Source of the DNA: BMS3ABIN04 sp965554225
GTDB taxonomy: Bacteria; Bacteroidota; Ignavibacteria; Ignavibacteriales; Melioribacteraceae
DNA: 24,229 nt
Direction of reading: 5' to 3'
NCBI GenBank assembly: GCA_965554225.1
Contig: CBEVZC010000037.1
Span: forward strand, 1 to 24,229
The position numbers were made by a program, and so were the translations under genes. The notes beneath the pieces are model-generated. The model was not told the origin of the DNA and did no database searches. It saw nothing but the letters and a program-made list of their open reading frames with translations. Of this stretch, positions 1 to 8,547 are shown piece after piece (the first letter of the stretch is position 1; every line of letters begins with the position of its first letter).

Positions 1-2
1 AA

Positions 3-596
3 AAGAAAAATATTTTTGAAGAATTCTTAAAGCTGAATAAAAAAGTCGCATTTGCTAACGCTTATCCGGCAATATTTTTTGATTATGTTAATAAGGGCAG
101 AAGGAGATTAAGTGTTTCTACTTTAAGCTGTATCTTAAGTAATGTGAAACTTAGGTCTTCTACCGATTTGAGGCAGTCAAATGCAGTTAGCGCCGAAATT
201 GATAATAAATATTGGGTGGAAAAGTTACACTATAAAATTCCGATTATTTCTCCGGAAACCGCAGCAAAAAGATTATTGCGTATTACGGAGCGTAACCATT
301 TTACAATGTTCGAGTATTTTCATTCCGATCATTTAGGTCACGGAAGGAACAAGGAAGAAATGGAGAATAGACTTTCTGTGCTTGATAATTTTCTGTTTTA
401 TATATTTACTCATATTGGGAATAATACTAACTTAATTGTTTGTTCTGATCACGGTAACTTGGAAGATATTTCTGTTAAAACTCACACACGGAATCCCGCA
501 CTAACAATTGTGATCGGCAAAGATGCAAAAAAACTTCGCAGAAGAATTAAAAATTTATACGATATAAAAAAAGCTATTCTCGGTTTATATAAGTGA
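3..596 (+). CDS. Metalloenzyme of the alkaline phosphatase / phosphoglycerate mutase superfamily, C-terminal part
   Basis: This gene is cut by the left edge: the frame is open from the first bases with no stop, so the start lies outside the window. A Met codon at 144 is internal and not a credible start. The visible C-terminal part, about 197 residues, carries the metal-binding signature of the cofactor-independent phosphoglycerate mutase/phosphopentomutase superfamily. It has a block with His-Ser-Asp-His...Gly-His near the middle, then SDHGNLED followed by THTRNPA, like the SDHGN and HTxNPVP motifs of that family. These residues normally bind two divalent metals for phosphoryl transfer. The substrate cannot be told from this fragment; it is not obviously a canonical GpmI, because the sequence around the motifs differs. 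Its stop overlaps the comEC start as GTGA, so the two are probably translationally coupled. Confidence 0.75.
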   Translation, partial: KKNIFEEFLKLNKKVAFANAYPAIFFDYVNKGRRRLSVSTLSCILSNVKLRSSTDLRQSNAVSAEIDNKYWVEKLHYKIPIISPETAAKRLLRITERNHFTMFEYFHSDHLGHGRNKEEMENRLSVLDNFLFYIFTHIGNNTNLIVCSDHGNLEDISVKTHTRNPALTIVIGKDAKKLRRRIKNLYDIKKAILGLYK

Positions 597-2983
597 AGCA
601 ATATCCTTTTATAGGTTTTGTATTAATTTTTATTATCGGAATTATCCTTTCTAAATTCTTCAATCCCAATATGACCCAACTTTTAATAGTTCTAATTATT
701 TCTTTTTTAGCAGGATTATTATTTTATTTCTTTATTGGGGTTTATCAACATAAACAAATTGCTAAAGTTCTTTTTACACTTACTATATTAAGTTTCGGAG
801 CTTATTTTTTCAGTATTTCTCAGAATCATAATATATCGTATCCGTTTAAGGAACGAAAGATCAAAAAAGTATATGTTTATGGAAAAATAACGGATATATC
901 GTTAATAAAGAAAAATCATATAAAATTGGTTTTGTCCGTGGATTCTATTAAAGGTGAGAATCTTAATTTTAACAAGAAAATTAGTTTACTTTGTAAAATA
1001 TTTGATCCGTCTAATACAAATATTGAATATTTGTATAATCGGATGGGAATAGGGAATTACTTACTTCTAAAAGGGACTTTGGCAGAAGGAAAAAGAATGC
1101 GTAATCCGGGAGAATTTGATTATCAAAAATATTTAGAATCAATTGGAATTTCCGGAACAATGTCAGTCAGTAAAATTATAAATTTAAGAATTCTTAAAAA
1201 AAATACAAATTGGTTCAAGAATAGTATTTTTGCTTTAAGAAAGAATATAGACCGTTCACTGCGAAAATTAAATGTATCTGAGTCTTATGCCTTATTACGC
1301 GGTTTGCTGCTGGCTGACAGAAGTGAATTAGATAATAAAACAAAGGAGAATTTTATAAATGCCGGAGTAGTGCATGTGCTTGCAGTTTCCGGGCTGCATG
1401 TTGGATATATAGTTTTAATATTTGTTTTACTTTTCAGCAGATTTAATATTATACTGCGGTATAGTCTTACGATTCTGGGAATTCTGTTGTTCCTTTTAAT
1501 AACGGGCGGACATGCTCCGGTTTTGCGTGCTTCCGTTATGGCTGTTATAATTATTGTTACATTCCTTTCCAATAGAAGTACTAACAGTTTTAATTCCCTT
1601 GCAATAGCTGCGTTTATTGTTTTGTTAATAAATCCGTATGAGATTTTCAATGCGGGTTTTCAACTATCATTTTCTGCTGTTTTATCAATATTAATTTTCT
1701 ATCCTTATTTTAGGAAACTCATATATAGTTTAGTTCCGGAAAACAATTTAATACAAAAGTTATTGCTGTTTTTTGCCGTATCTTTTGCCGCCCAAATTGG
1801 AACTTTACCGTTTACACTTTTATATTTTAATAAACTATCTATCATAGCGTTGTTTGCTAATCTTATTGTTATTCCGCTTATCGGAGTAATAATAGCTTTG
1901 GGAATAGTTAGTCTTGTTTTAAGTATATTTTGGAATTGGGCAGCACTTATTTATGCTTCAATCAATATTGTAATTATTAAGCTCTTGTTTTCATTTGTAA
2001 ATGCAGTTGGAAGTTTAAGCATCTCACACTTGGATATATTTGAGTTTTCTGTTATTGATACACTTCTTTTTTATTTATTTCTCGTTTTCGGAATTGTGTA
2101 TTGGAATAAATTTAGAAACAGTAGAACCCGACTTGTATTATTTGTTTTACTTACAGTAAACTTTATCCTTTTCAGCAAATTTGATAATTCTGAATTGTTC
2201 CCGGACTCACAACTAAGTGTAATGTCTATGGATGTCGGGAAAGGAGATGCAATATTAGCGAAACTACCTGACGGAGATGTAATTTTAATTGATGGCGGTT
2301 CTGCTAATCAACGGTTTGACGGTGGCGCTCAAGTAATTTATCCGTTAATGCAGCGGGCGGGAATTAACACTATTGATTATTCTTTCTTATGTTCGATTGA
2401 TAATAAAATAAATGGAGGTATCTTTTACTTGCTAAGTAGGAAAATAATTAAAAATCTCTATGCACCTAAACTCGATTCTATGTCTTCGAAAGATATGGAA
2501 TTTAAAGAGTTAATAGATAGTGATAAATTAAATTTTAAACAGATTGATAACGGTGTTATTCCTATTGAAAATTCTAGAATTTACAAGCTAAGTTATATTG
2601 AAAATCATGGTGCTGCTAAAAAGAATGGTAGAATAAATTGTCTTATTAAATTGCAGCATGGTAAAGATTCTTACCTATTTGCGAATATCTACAATGTTTA
2701 TAATTTATTATCTTTAGGGGACTTAAATAAATTTATTAAGTCTGACGTGCTATTTATAAATATTAGAAATATTCGTAAACAAGTAATTAAAAAATTTATC
2801 TCGAATGTAAAACCAAAAGTTCTTGTGCTTCTTGATTATCTTAAAATAAATGATATGCAAAAACTCAATGAAAAATTACAGGAAGATAATCCGGATTATA
2901 TTATTAAAGATATCAATGAAAGCGGCGCTGTTATTTTGCGGGAAACAAAAAATAAAATAAAGCTGATAAATTGGAAAAACTAA
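593..2983 (+). CDS. comEC: ComEC/Rec2 family DNA-uptake channel with degenerate metallo-beta-lactamase domain
   Basis: This is an inner-membrane protein of 796 residues, a normal full length for ComEC, which moves single-stranded DNA into the cytoplasm during natural transformation. In order it has two or three N-terminal membrane segments, an OB-fold-like soluble region (about 90-200), the Competence domain with HVLAVSGLHVG at 261-271 followed by many membrane helices, and a C-terminal beta-lactamase-like domain from about 540. That last domain starts well (DVGKGDAILAKLPDG..ILIDGG). However, the usual THxDxDHxGG stretch reads CSIDNKINGG at 600-609, the TGD region reads ANI, and the HHGS region is not recognisable. 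Metal-dependent nuclease activity is therefore unlikely. The GTG start at 593 overlaps the previous stop as GTGA. DNA transport is inferred from the family; the rest of the competence machinery is not in this window. Confidence 0.9.
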   Translation: MKQYPFIGFVLIFIIGIILSKFFNPNMTQLLIVLIISFLAGLLFYFFIGVYQHKQIAKVLFTLTILSFGAYFFSISQNHNISYPFKERKIKKVYVYGKITDISLIKKNHIKLVLSVDSIKGENLNFNKKISLLCKIFDPSNTNIEYLYNRMGIGNYLLLKGTLAEGKRMRNPGEFDYQKYLESIGISGTMSVSKIINLRILKKNTNWFKNSIFALRKNIDRSLRKLNVSESYALLRGLLLADRSELDNKTKENFINAGVVHVLAVSGLHVGYIVLIFVLLFSRFNIILRYSLTILGILLFLLITGGHAPVLRASVMAVIIIVTFLSNRSTNSFNSLAIAAFIVLLINPYEIFNAGFQLSFSAVLSILIFYPYFRKLIYSLVPENNLIQKLLLFFAVSFAAQIGTLPFTLLYFNKLSIIALFANLIVIPLIGVIIALGIVSLVLSIFWNWAALIYASINIVIIKLLFSFVNAVGSLSISHLDIFEFSVIDTLLFYLFLVFGIVYWNKFRNSRTRLVLFVLLTVNFILFSKFDNSELFPDSQLSVMSMDVGKGDAILAKLPDGDVILIDGGSANQRFDGGAQVIYPLMQRAGINTIDYSFLCSIDNKINGGIFYLLSRKIIKNLYAPKLDSMSSKDMEFKELIDSDKLNFKQIDNGVIPIENSRIYKLSYIENHGAAKKNGRINCLIKLQHGKDSYLFANIYNVYNLLSLGDLNKFIKSDVLFINIRNIRKQVIKKFISNVKPKVLVLLDYLKINDMQKLNEKLQEDNPDYIIKDINESGAVILRETKNKIKLINWKN

Positions 2984-3002
2984 GCAAAAGATTGTTGAAT
3001 AT

Positions 3003-4016
3003 ATGATTATTGAAAACTACTCTCTTAGGGACTTAAATACATTCGGCTTAGATGTAAAAGCTTCGTACTTTGTTGAAATCAAATCAATAAGTGATATTAA
3101 AAAATTACTCGAATTAAAATCACCGGAAAATTCCAAGTCATTGGTTTTGGGTTTGGGTAGTAATATTCTATTTACCAAAGATTTTGACGGCTTAGTAATT
3201 AAAAATTCTCTTCAAGAAATTGAAATAGAAGATGAGAGAGAGAACGAAGTTTTTATTAAAGCCGGCGGTGGAATTATTTGGGATGATTTGGTTAATTATT
3301 GTGTAGAGAATAGTTATTGGGGAATTGAAAATTTATCTTTAATTCCCGGAACTGTCGGCGCAGCTCCTGTTCAAAATATAGGCGCTTACGGAGTTGAATT
3401 AAGAGATGTTTTTTATTCTCTAAATGGAATTCATTTAGATGATGGTAAAAGTCAAACATTCTCAAAGGAAGAATCTCAATTTGGTTACCGATCAAGTCTT
3501 TTCAAAAAGGAACTAAATAATAAGTTTTTAATTACTAATATCATTTTACGTCTTTCAAAAAGGCCGGCTCCAAGATTAAATTATAGAGATCTAAAGAAGA
3601 AATTTGAATCGAGGGAAGAAAACAAAATAACATTGCGCGAAATTAGAAACAGCGTAATTGAAATCAGAAAAAATAAACTTCCGGATCCGGTAGAGTTAGG
3701 TAATGCCGGCAGCTTTTTTAAAAATCCTATAATTTCTAATAATGAACTAATTAATTTGCAAAAGCTTTTCAAAGAAATTGTTTATTTTAAAATTGATAAT
3801 AAACATTCAAAAATTTCTGCCGGATGGCTTATTGAGAAATGCGGACTGAAAGGATTTAGAAAAGGGAATGTTGGTACATATCCAAAGCAGGCATTAATTA
3901 TTGTAAATTATGGAAAGGCAACCGGGAAAGAAATATACGAGTTCTCACAAAAAATACAACTTAAAGTCAAAGATAAATTTGGTGTTTTATTAGAACCTGA
4001 AGTTAATATTTTATAG
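3003..4016 (+). CDS. murB: UDP-N-acetylmuramate dehydrogenase
   Basis: MurB is a cytoplasmic FAD enzyme that uses NADPH to reduce UDP-GlcNAc-enolpyruvate to UDP-MurNAc in peptidoglycan synthesis. The 337-residue protein is of the E. coli-like type I length. The N-terminal FAD domain shows NTFGLDVKA (12-20), LGLGSNILFT (49-58) and the IPGTVGAAPVQNIGAYG block (114-130). The substrate domain has FGYRSSLFK with Arg163, GSFFKNP with Ser237 (the proton donor position) and LEPEV with the conserved Glu near the C-terminus. All catalytic positions appear intact. It starts 19 bases after comEC with no clear ribosome binding site. It is followed 20 bases later by the transporter gene, so a shared transcript is likely. 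Confidence 0.96.
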   Translation: MIIENYSLRDLNTFGLDVKASYFVEIKSISDIKKLLELKSPENSKSLVLGLGSNILFTKDFDGLVIKNSLQEIEIEDERENEVFIKAGGGIIWDDLVNYCVENSYWGIENLSLIPGTVGAAPVQNIGAYGVELRDVFYSLNGIHLDDGKSQTFSKEESQFGYRSSLFKKELNNKFLITNIILRLSKRPAPRLNYRDLKKKFESREENKITLREIRNSVIEIRKNKLPDPVELGNAGSFFKNPIISNNELINLQKLFKEIVYFKIDNKHSKISAGWLIEKCGLKGFRKGNVGTYPKQALIIVNYGKATGKEIYEFSQKIQLKVKDKFGVLLEPEVNIL

Positions 4017-4036
4017 AATTATTACGGAGATATTTT

Positions 4037-5680
4037 ATGGAAGAAAAGGTTAAGGGACAAGAAAAAGTGAAAAAATCATTTAGCGATGTTATAAATGATG
4101 CTTTTAAAGAATTGAAGGAAACATTTATTGCTTTTATAAAAGCTCCCAAAGCTCTTTGGGGAATAAATATACCATATATAATTGAGGGGCTTGTTTACTT
4201 TGGAATTTTAACTATACTTGGAAAATATTCCTCCGAAAATGTAGGATTAACCGATGCGCAATCCGGATTAGTTTACAGTTTTGTTACCGGAGGCATCACT
4301 TTTGCAATGTTGGTTTTGGGCGGCTGGTCAGATAAATTAGGCGTCCGTGCTTCCTTAGCTTTAGCATTTATTGCAATGCTGGTCGGCAGAGTATTTGTTG
4401 GACTTTCCGGAACGCTTGGCCTCGGAAACGGTTTGTGGTCGCCTATGTTTTTTACAATGACCGGCGGATTACTTGTCATGGTGCTTGCGTACGGGTTGTT
4501 CCAACCTGCTGCTTATGCCGGTGTAAAACGGTACACTAACAAACAAACTGCAGCAATGGGATATGCTGTGATTTATGGGTTTATGAATCTAGGAGCATTC
4601 TTATCAGGATTTATTTCTTCAACAACACGTCATACTTTCACTAATATATTTCCGCCAAACGGATTGACTGCTGTATTTTGGGTATATGTTGTATTAACTG
4701 CCGTTTCTTTACTTATTACATTGTTACTGCTTACAAGGAAGACCGATAAAGGTGCTGTAGCTAGAGTAGCAAGAGAAAATGCGGAATTGGAAGAAAAGGG
4801 AGTTAAGGTTGAGGAAGAAGATGATGATGAAAAAGTAGTTAAACCTGATATTAAAGTTAACAATACTCAATTAATTATTTATTCAATTCTTGCTGTTGTC
4901 TTTTTTACATTATCCGGTTACGGTATTCAGAATGAAGTAAATCAGATATTCGATATTAAAATATTTAATATTAATGTTCATATCGATCTTGCTTTTATTT
5001 TATTTATAGTAATGATTGTTCTTGCAGTTTATGATTACCTTAAAAGGAGACCCTATCATCCTTTCCGTGATAAAAGATTTACATTTTTTATTTTTATTCT
5101 TGTCCCGGTTCAAACTTTATTTGCCCATAATTGGCTAACGCTTCCTTACTATTTGGATAGAGCATTTCAAGGTACTCTTGTTAGTCAATACTTTGAGGTG
5201 TTTTCAAATTTGAATCCAATTCTAATATTTATTTTAACCCCTCTAATTGCGGGATTAACAGCTAAGGCAGACGTTTATAAGATGATGATTTACGGTACAT
5301 GTGTCATGGCAATTCCTACGTTTCTTTTAACTATTGGTCCTAATATTTACATGTTCCTGCTTTATGTTTTGATGATGACTATTGGTGAAGCGATGTGGTC
5401 TCCAAGGTTTTTACAGTGGATTGCTGAAATTGCACCGGAAGGAAAAGTCGGTTTGTATATGGGCGTCGGTCAGTTCCCATGGTTCTTGGATAAAGTTTTT
5501 ACAGGGTTTTATTCCGGATATTTTTTAGAAAAGTATTGTCCTAAAGGAGTTGCTCCTTCAGAAATGAATACAGGTTTTATGTGGTTTATCTATGGACTAA
5601 TTGCTATAATTACTCCAATTAGTTTAGTGCTCGCAAAGAACTGGATGCTTAAAGGATTTAAAACAAAACATGCATCCTAA
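4037..5680 (+). CDS. POT/PTR-like major facilitator transporter
   Basis: This is a 547-residue polytopic inner-membrane protein with about 12-14 hydrophobic segments. It has the MFS motif A in the form GGWSDKLGVRAS (about residues 95-106). Features that suggest the proton-dependent oligopeptide transporter (POT) branch are a late SNLNPILIFILTPL segment and GEAMWSPRFLQWIAEIAPEG, which resemble the NP and GE..SP.gl..v...AP motifs of POT proteins. Departures are an amphipathic N-terminal extension of about 40 residues, an acidic cytoplasmic loop (about 245-275, with EEEDDDE), and loss of the ExxERFxYYG proton-coupling motif: the matching stretch is YIIEGLVYFG with only Glu50 kept. The substrate may be peptides or something else; I cannot tell. 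A GGAG lies eight bases before the ATG. Confidence 0.8.
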   Translation: MEEKVKGQEKVKKSFSDVINDAFKELKETFIAFIKAPKALWGINIPYIIEGLVYFGILTILGKYSSENVGLTDAQSGLVYSFVTGGITFAMLVLGGWSDKLGVRASLALAFIAMLVGRVFVGLSGTLGLGNGLWSPMFFTMTGGLLVMVLAYGLFQPAAYAGVKRYTNKQTAAMGYAVIYGFMNLGAFLSGFISSTTRHTFTNIFPPNGLTAVFWVYVVLTAVSLLITLLLLTRKTDKGAVARVARENAELEEKGVKVEEEDDDEKVVKPDIKVNNTQLIIYSILAVVFFTLSGYGIQNEVNQIFDIKIFNINVHIDLAFILFIVMIVLAVYDYLKRRPYHPFRDKRFTFFIFILVPVQTLFAHNWLTLPYYLDRAFQGTLVSQYFEVFSNLNPILIFILTPLIAGLTAKADVYKMMIYGTCVMAIPTFLLTIGPNIYMFLLYVLMMTIGEAMWSPRFLQWIAEIAPEGKVGLYMGVGQFPWFLDKVFTGFYSGYFLEKYCPKGVAPSEMNTGFMWFIYGLIAIITPISLVLAKNWMLKGFKTKHAS

Positions 5681-5695
5681 TTATAAGGTAGTAAA

Positions 5696-7066
5696 ATGAT
5701 AAAAAAGTATATAGCTAATATCTTTCTAATTTCTCTATTGTTTGTTATTAGCTTAATAAAAATCTCAGCACAAAATAAAAAAACTGATTTTAAACCGAAT
5801 CCGCATAGATTTGATAATGAAATCAACCGATTTGTTAATCAAGATTTGAAAAACTCATTTCCCAATGATGCAATCCTTTTTGTGGGTAGTTCCAGTATCA
5901 GAATGTGGAAATCTCATAAATCATTCCCGGAATATAAAGTTATAAATAGAGGTTTCGGCGGTTCACACATTTCCGACGTAATTTATTTTATTGATAAAGT
6001 TGTTTTAAAATATTCACCTAAGTTGATAATATTTTATGCCGGAGATAATGATATATTCGATAAAAAATCTCCAGAGCGTGTGCTAAATGATTATAAGAAT
6101 TTTGTAAAACTGGTTTTAGATTCTATACCGGAAACAAAGATTGTTTTTTTGACGATTAAACCGAGCATAAACAGGTGGAAGTATTGGGATCAGATGAAAA
6201 AAGCAAATGACCTAATTGCTGATTATTCAAAGAGTAATTCTCAATTATATGTGATTGACATTTCCGGTGGAATGCTGGATAAAAACGGTGTACCTAAAAA
6301 ACAAATTTTTAGGCATGATGGTTTGCATCTTAATAATGCCGGTTATGAAATATGGAACGGTAAAGTAAAGCCTTTCCTTCTAAAAAATATTTTGGCAGAC
6401 ATGGTAAAATTTGATGAAGTATACATCCCGGTATTAGCTTCGACTATGCAAAATAAAATCGGCAAATCTCTAATTGCTATGAAAAGGTTGAAAAAATATT
6501 GGAAGGAATTTGAGGGAAAGTATTACCACTATTATTTTAATGATAGAAATTGGGAAGATAGTTTTTGTAGAATTGATAATTTAATAAACAAAGCCTCAGT
6601 TATTGTGGACTCAATGAGAAACTTAAAACATGCTCACGAAACACTTGAAGGGGTTAGGCAAATATTTATGAAACTGAGAAAAAGGGACAATATTAATTAT
6701 TTTATTGATTTACTTACACGGTTTCATGAACCAATGGAGAAAATAGTATTAAAAGCTAAAAAAACTAAACCGGAGAACTTTAGCAACAGCGACTGGAGAG
6801 AATTTAATAATTTATCAATCGAAGCTAATCAATTGTGGATGAATGTTATGAGATACAACTTCAATCCCTCTTTATTTCAATTTGATAAAATGAAAACAAC
6901 AAGGTTTAAAAATAATTTGCACGCAGAATCAAAAGCGTTAAATAAATTATCAAATTCATTTAACAGTAAGGATTTTAAAGCTATTTTGCAAAACGCCGTA
7001 AATATAAAACCTAATTTTGCAAAAATATTTATGATGTTCGGTAATTTTAATTTAATTAGTAAATAA
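5696..7066 (+). CDS. Secreted SGNH/GDSL-family hydrolase with C-terminal helical domain
   Basis: The 456-residue protein begins with a signal peptide (hydrophobic core about 8-22, likely cleavage after SAQ at 26), so it should be periplasmic or secreted. Residues 55-230 form an SGNH hydrolase. Block I is FVGSSSIRMW with nucleophile Ser66, block II is the GFGGS glycine, block III is AGDND with Asn118, and block V is HDGLHLN with Asp208 and His211. Such enzymes cleave acyl or acetyl esters on lipids or glycans. Residues from about 240 to the end have no match I recognise; they look all-helical, with Trp/Phe-rich segments and a closing KPNFAKIFMMFGNF-like end. That part recalls periplasmic four-helix bundles, but this is only an impression. 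AAGG precedes the ATG. It lies 15 bases after the transporter gene. Confidence 0.82.
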   Translation: MIKKYIANIFLISLLFVISLIKISAQNKKTDFKPNPHRFDNEINRFVNQDLKNSFPNDAILFVGSSSIRMWKSHKSFPEYKVINRGFGGSHISDVIYFIDKVVLKYSPKLIIFYAGDNDIFDKKSPERVLNDYKNFVKLVLDSIPETKIVFLTIKPSINRWKYWDQMKKANDLIADYSKSNSQLYVIDISGGMLDKNGVPKKQIFRHDGLHLNNAGYEIWNGKVKPFLLKNILADMVKFDEVYIPVLASTMQNKIGKSLIAMKRLKKYWKEFEGKYYHYYFNDRNWEDSFCRIDNLINKASVIVDSMRNLKHAHETLEGVRQIFMKLRKRDNINYFIDLLTRFHEPMEKIVLKAKKTKPENFSNSDWREFNNLSIEANQLWMNVMRYNFNPSLFQFDKMKTTRFKNNLHAESKALNKLSNSFNSKDFKAILQNAVNIKPNFAKIFMMFGNFNLISK

Positions 7067-7087
7067 TAATAACAAAATTTAAAAGCT

Positions 7088-8428
7088 ATGAGTAAATTCA
7101 AATACGCCGTAAAACGAAGCGGGGCAATAGTTCCGTTTAGAAAAGAAAGAATAATGAACGCAATTTATCGTGCAGCCGTTGCTGTTGGCGGCAGAGATAA
7201 AAATAAAGCCGAATGGCTTGCAGATGAAGTAATAAGAGTTCTGGAAGAAACTTTTCCTGATGGTTATAAACCTAATATTGAAGAAATTCAGGATGTGGTT
7301 GAAAAAGTGCTGATTGAAAACGGTCATGCTAAAGTAGCAAAGGAATATATTCTTTATCGTGACGAAAGAAATAAAAGCAGAAGACAAGATGCAAGAGTTG
7401 CGGCTAAAACTTCCGATAATATACCCTGGCAGAAAATTTGGAACGTACTGGATTGGGCAGTCTCTCATAATTTACACACAGTTGAGTCTTTGAATGCAAG
7501 AATTAAAAATGGTGAATTCCCTCATATTGTTCACGAAGCCGAAGCTGCTTATGAAGATGATTTAAACATGGCTGCAGAATTAATTATTGATAGAGTTAAA
7601 GAGTTAAAAATGGTATTTGTCAGCGGTCCTTCTTCTTCTGGCAAAACAACAACTACAACAAAATTACAGCAGAGGTTAATTAAAGAAAATTTGAAATTTG
7701 TAGCGCTGAATGTTGACCATTATTTCTTTGATCTGGACTTACATCCCAAAGATGAATTTGGCGATTATGATTTTGAAACTCCTCAAGCATTAGACTTGGA
7801 ATTGATAAACGAACATCTGAAATTATTGAGTGAGGGAAAGGAAATTAAAATTCCGTATTATGATTTTAAGGAAGGCAAACGGTATTTGAATAGGACACCA
7901 ATGCATTTAGGCGAAGGTGAAATATTATTAATAGATAGCTTACATGGCTTATATCCGCCGTTTAGTGAAAGTATTCCTGACGAGCTGAAATTTAAATTAT
8001 ATCTTGAACCGCTTTTACAAATGAAAGGAATAGATGGTAAGTATATTCAATGGACAGATATTAGAATGATTAGAAGAATGCTGCGCGATTCTGTGCACCG
8101 TGCTTATAACCCGCAGCAAACTCTTGAACACTGGCATTATGTAAGATCAAGTGAATTGCGGAATATAATTCCTTATAGTAATACGGCTGACTTTGTAGTT
8201 AACAGTGCAATGCCTTATGAAATTGCTCTTTACCGTCCTAAACTCTTAAATGAATTTAAAAAATGGAGTGAGATGTTTGCTCATGATCCTCTGAAGGTGG
8301 ATGCTTATATACGGTCTTCTCGTATCTACAAAGTCCTTGACTCTGTAGCGCCTGTTGAAGATGATTCACCTGTTCCTCATGATTCTGTATTAAGAGAATT
8401 TATTGGCGGGAGCAGCTTAAAATATTAA
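7088..8428 (+). CDS. ATP-cone domain fused to uridine kinase-like P-loop kinase
   Basis: The 446-residue cytoplasmic protein has two recognisable parts. Residues 3-100 are an ATP-cone (V..RSG..VPF..ERI..AI at the start, ending HAKVAKEYILYRDER), the nucleotide-sensing module known from NrdR and class I ribonucleotide reductase. Residues from about 170 on are a kinase of the uridine kinase/phosphoribulokinase type. Its P-loop is GPSSSGKTT (180-188), followed by NVDHYFFD with Asp210 and a later LLIDSLHGLYPP, which fits the Walker B/substrate region. I infer a nucleoside or related small-molecule kinase whose activity responds to ATP or dATP. The true phosphate acceptor is not visible. The middle linker (110-170) is not recognised. 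It starts 21 bases after the SGNH gene without a strong ribosome binding site. Confidence 0.8.
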   Translation: MSKFKYAVKRSGAIVPFRKERIMNAIYRAAVAVGGRDKNKAEWLADEVIRVLEETFPDGYKPNIEEIQDVVEKVLIENGHAKVAKEYILYRDERNKSRRQDARVAAKTSDNIPWQKIWNVLDWAVSHNLHTVESLNARIKNGEFPHIVHEAEAAYEDDLNMAAELIIDRVKELKMVFVSGPSSSGKTTTTTKLQQRLIKENLKFVALNVDHYFFDLDLHPKDEFGDYDFETPQALDLELINEHLKLLSEGKEIKIPYYDFKEGKRYLNRTPMHLGEGEILLIDSLHGLYPPFSESIPDELKFKLYLEPLLQMKGIDGKYIQWTDIRMIRRMLRDSVHRAYNPQQTLEHWHYVRSSELRNIIPYSNTADFVVNSAMPYEIALYRPKLLNEFKKWSEMFAHDPLKVDAYIRSSRIYKVLDSVAPVEDDSPVPHDSVLREFIGGSSLKY

Positions 8429-8547
8429 CAATAAAAAGAATTTAATGTCTAATAATATAGTAGGATAAAAATTTGCATTGATATTAAGTTATTTTAAAGT
8501 TACTTTTATTTGCAAACTAAATTGTTTCTACTAATTCGAGCTGGATA

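Noticed and set aside
8486..8514. Direct repeat AAGTTA at 8486 and 8497, and ATTTGCA at 8471 and 8508, before the beta-barrel gene
   Set aside because: The words are short and AT-rich; I cannot separate them from chance, and the spacing does not fit a known promoter pattern.
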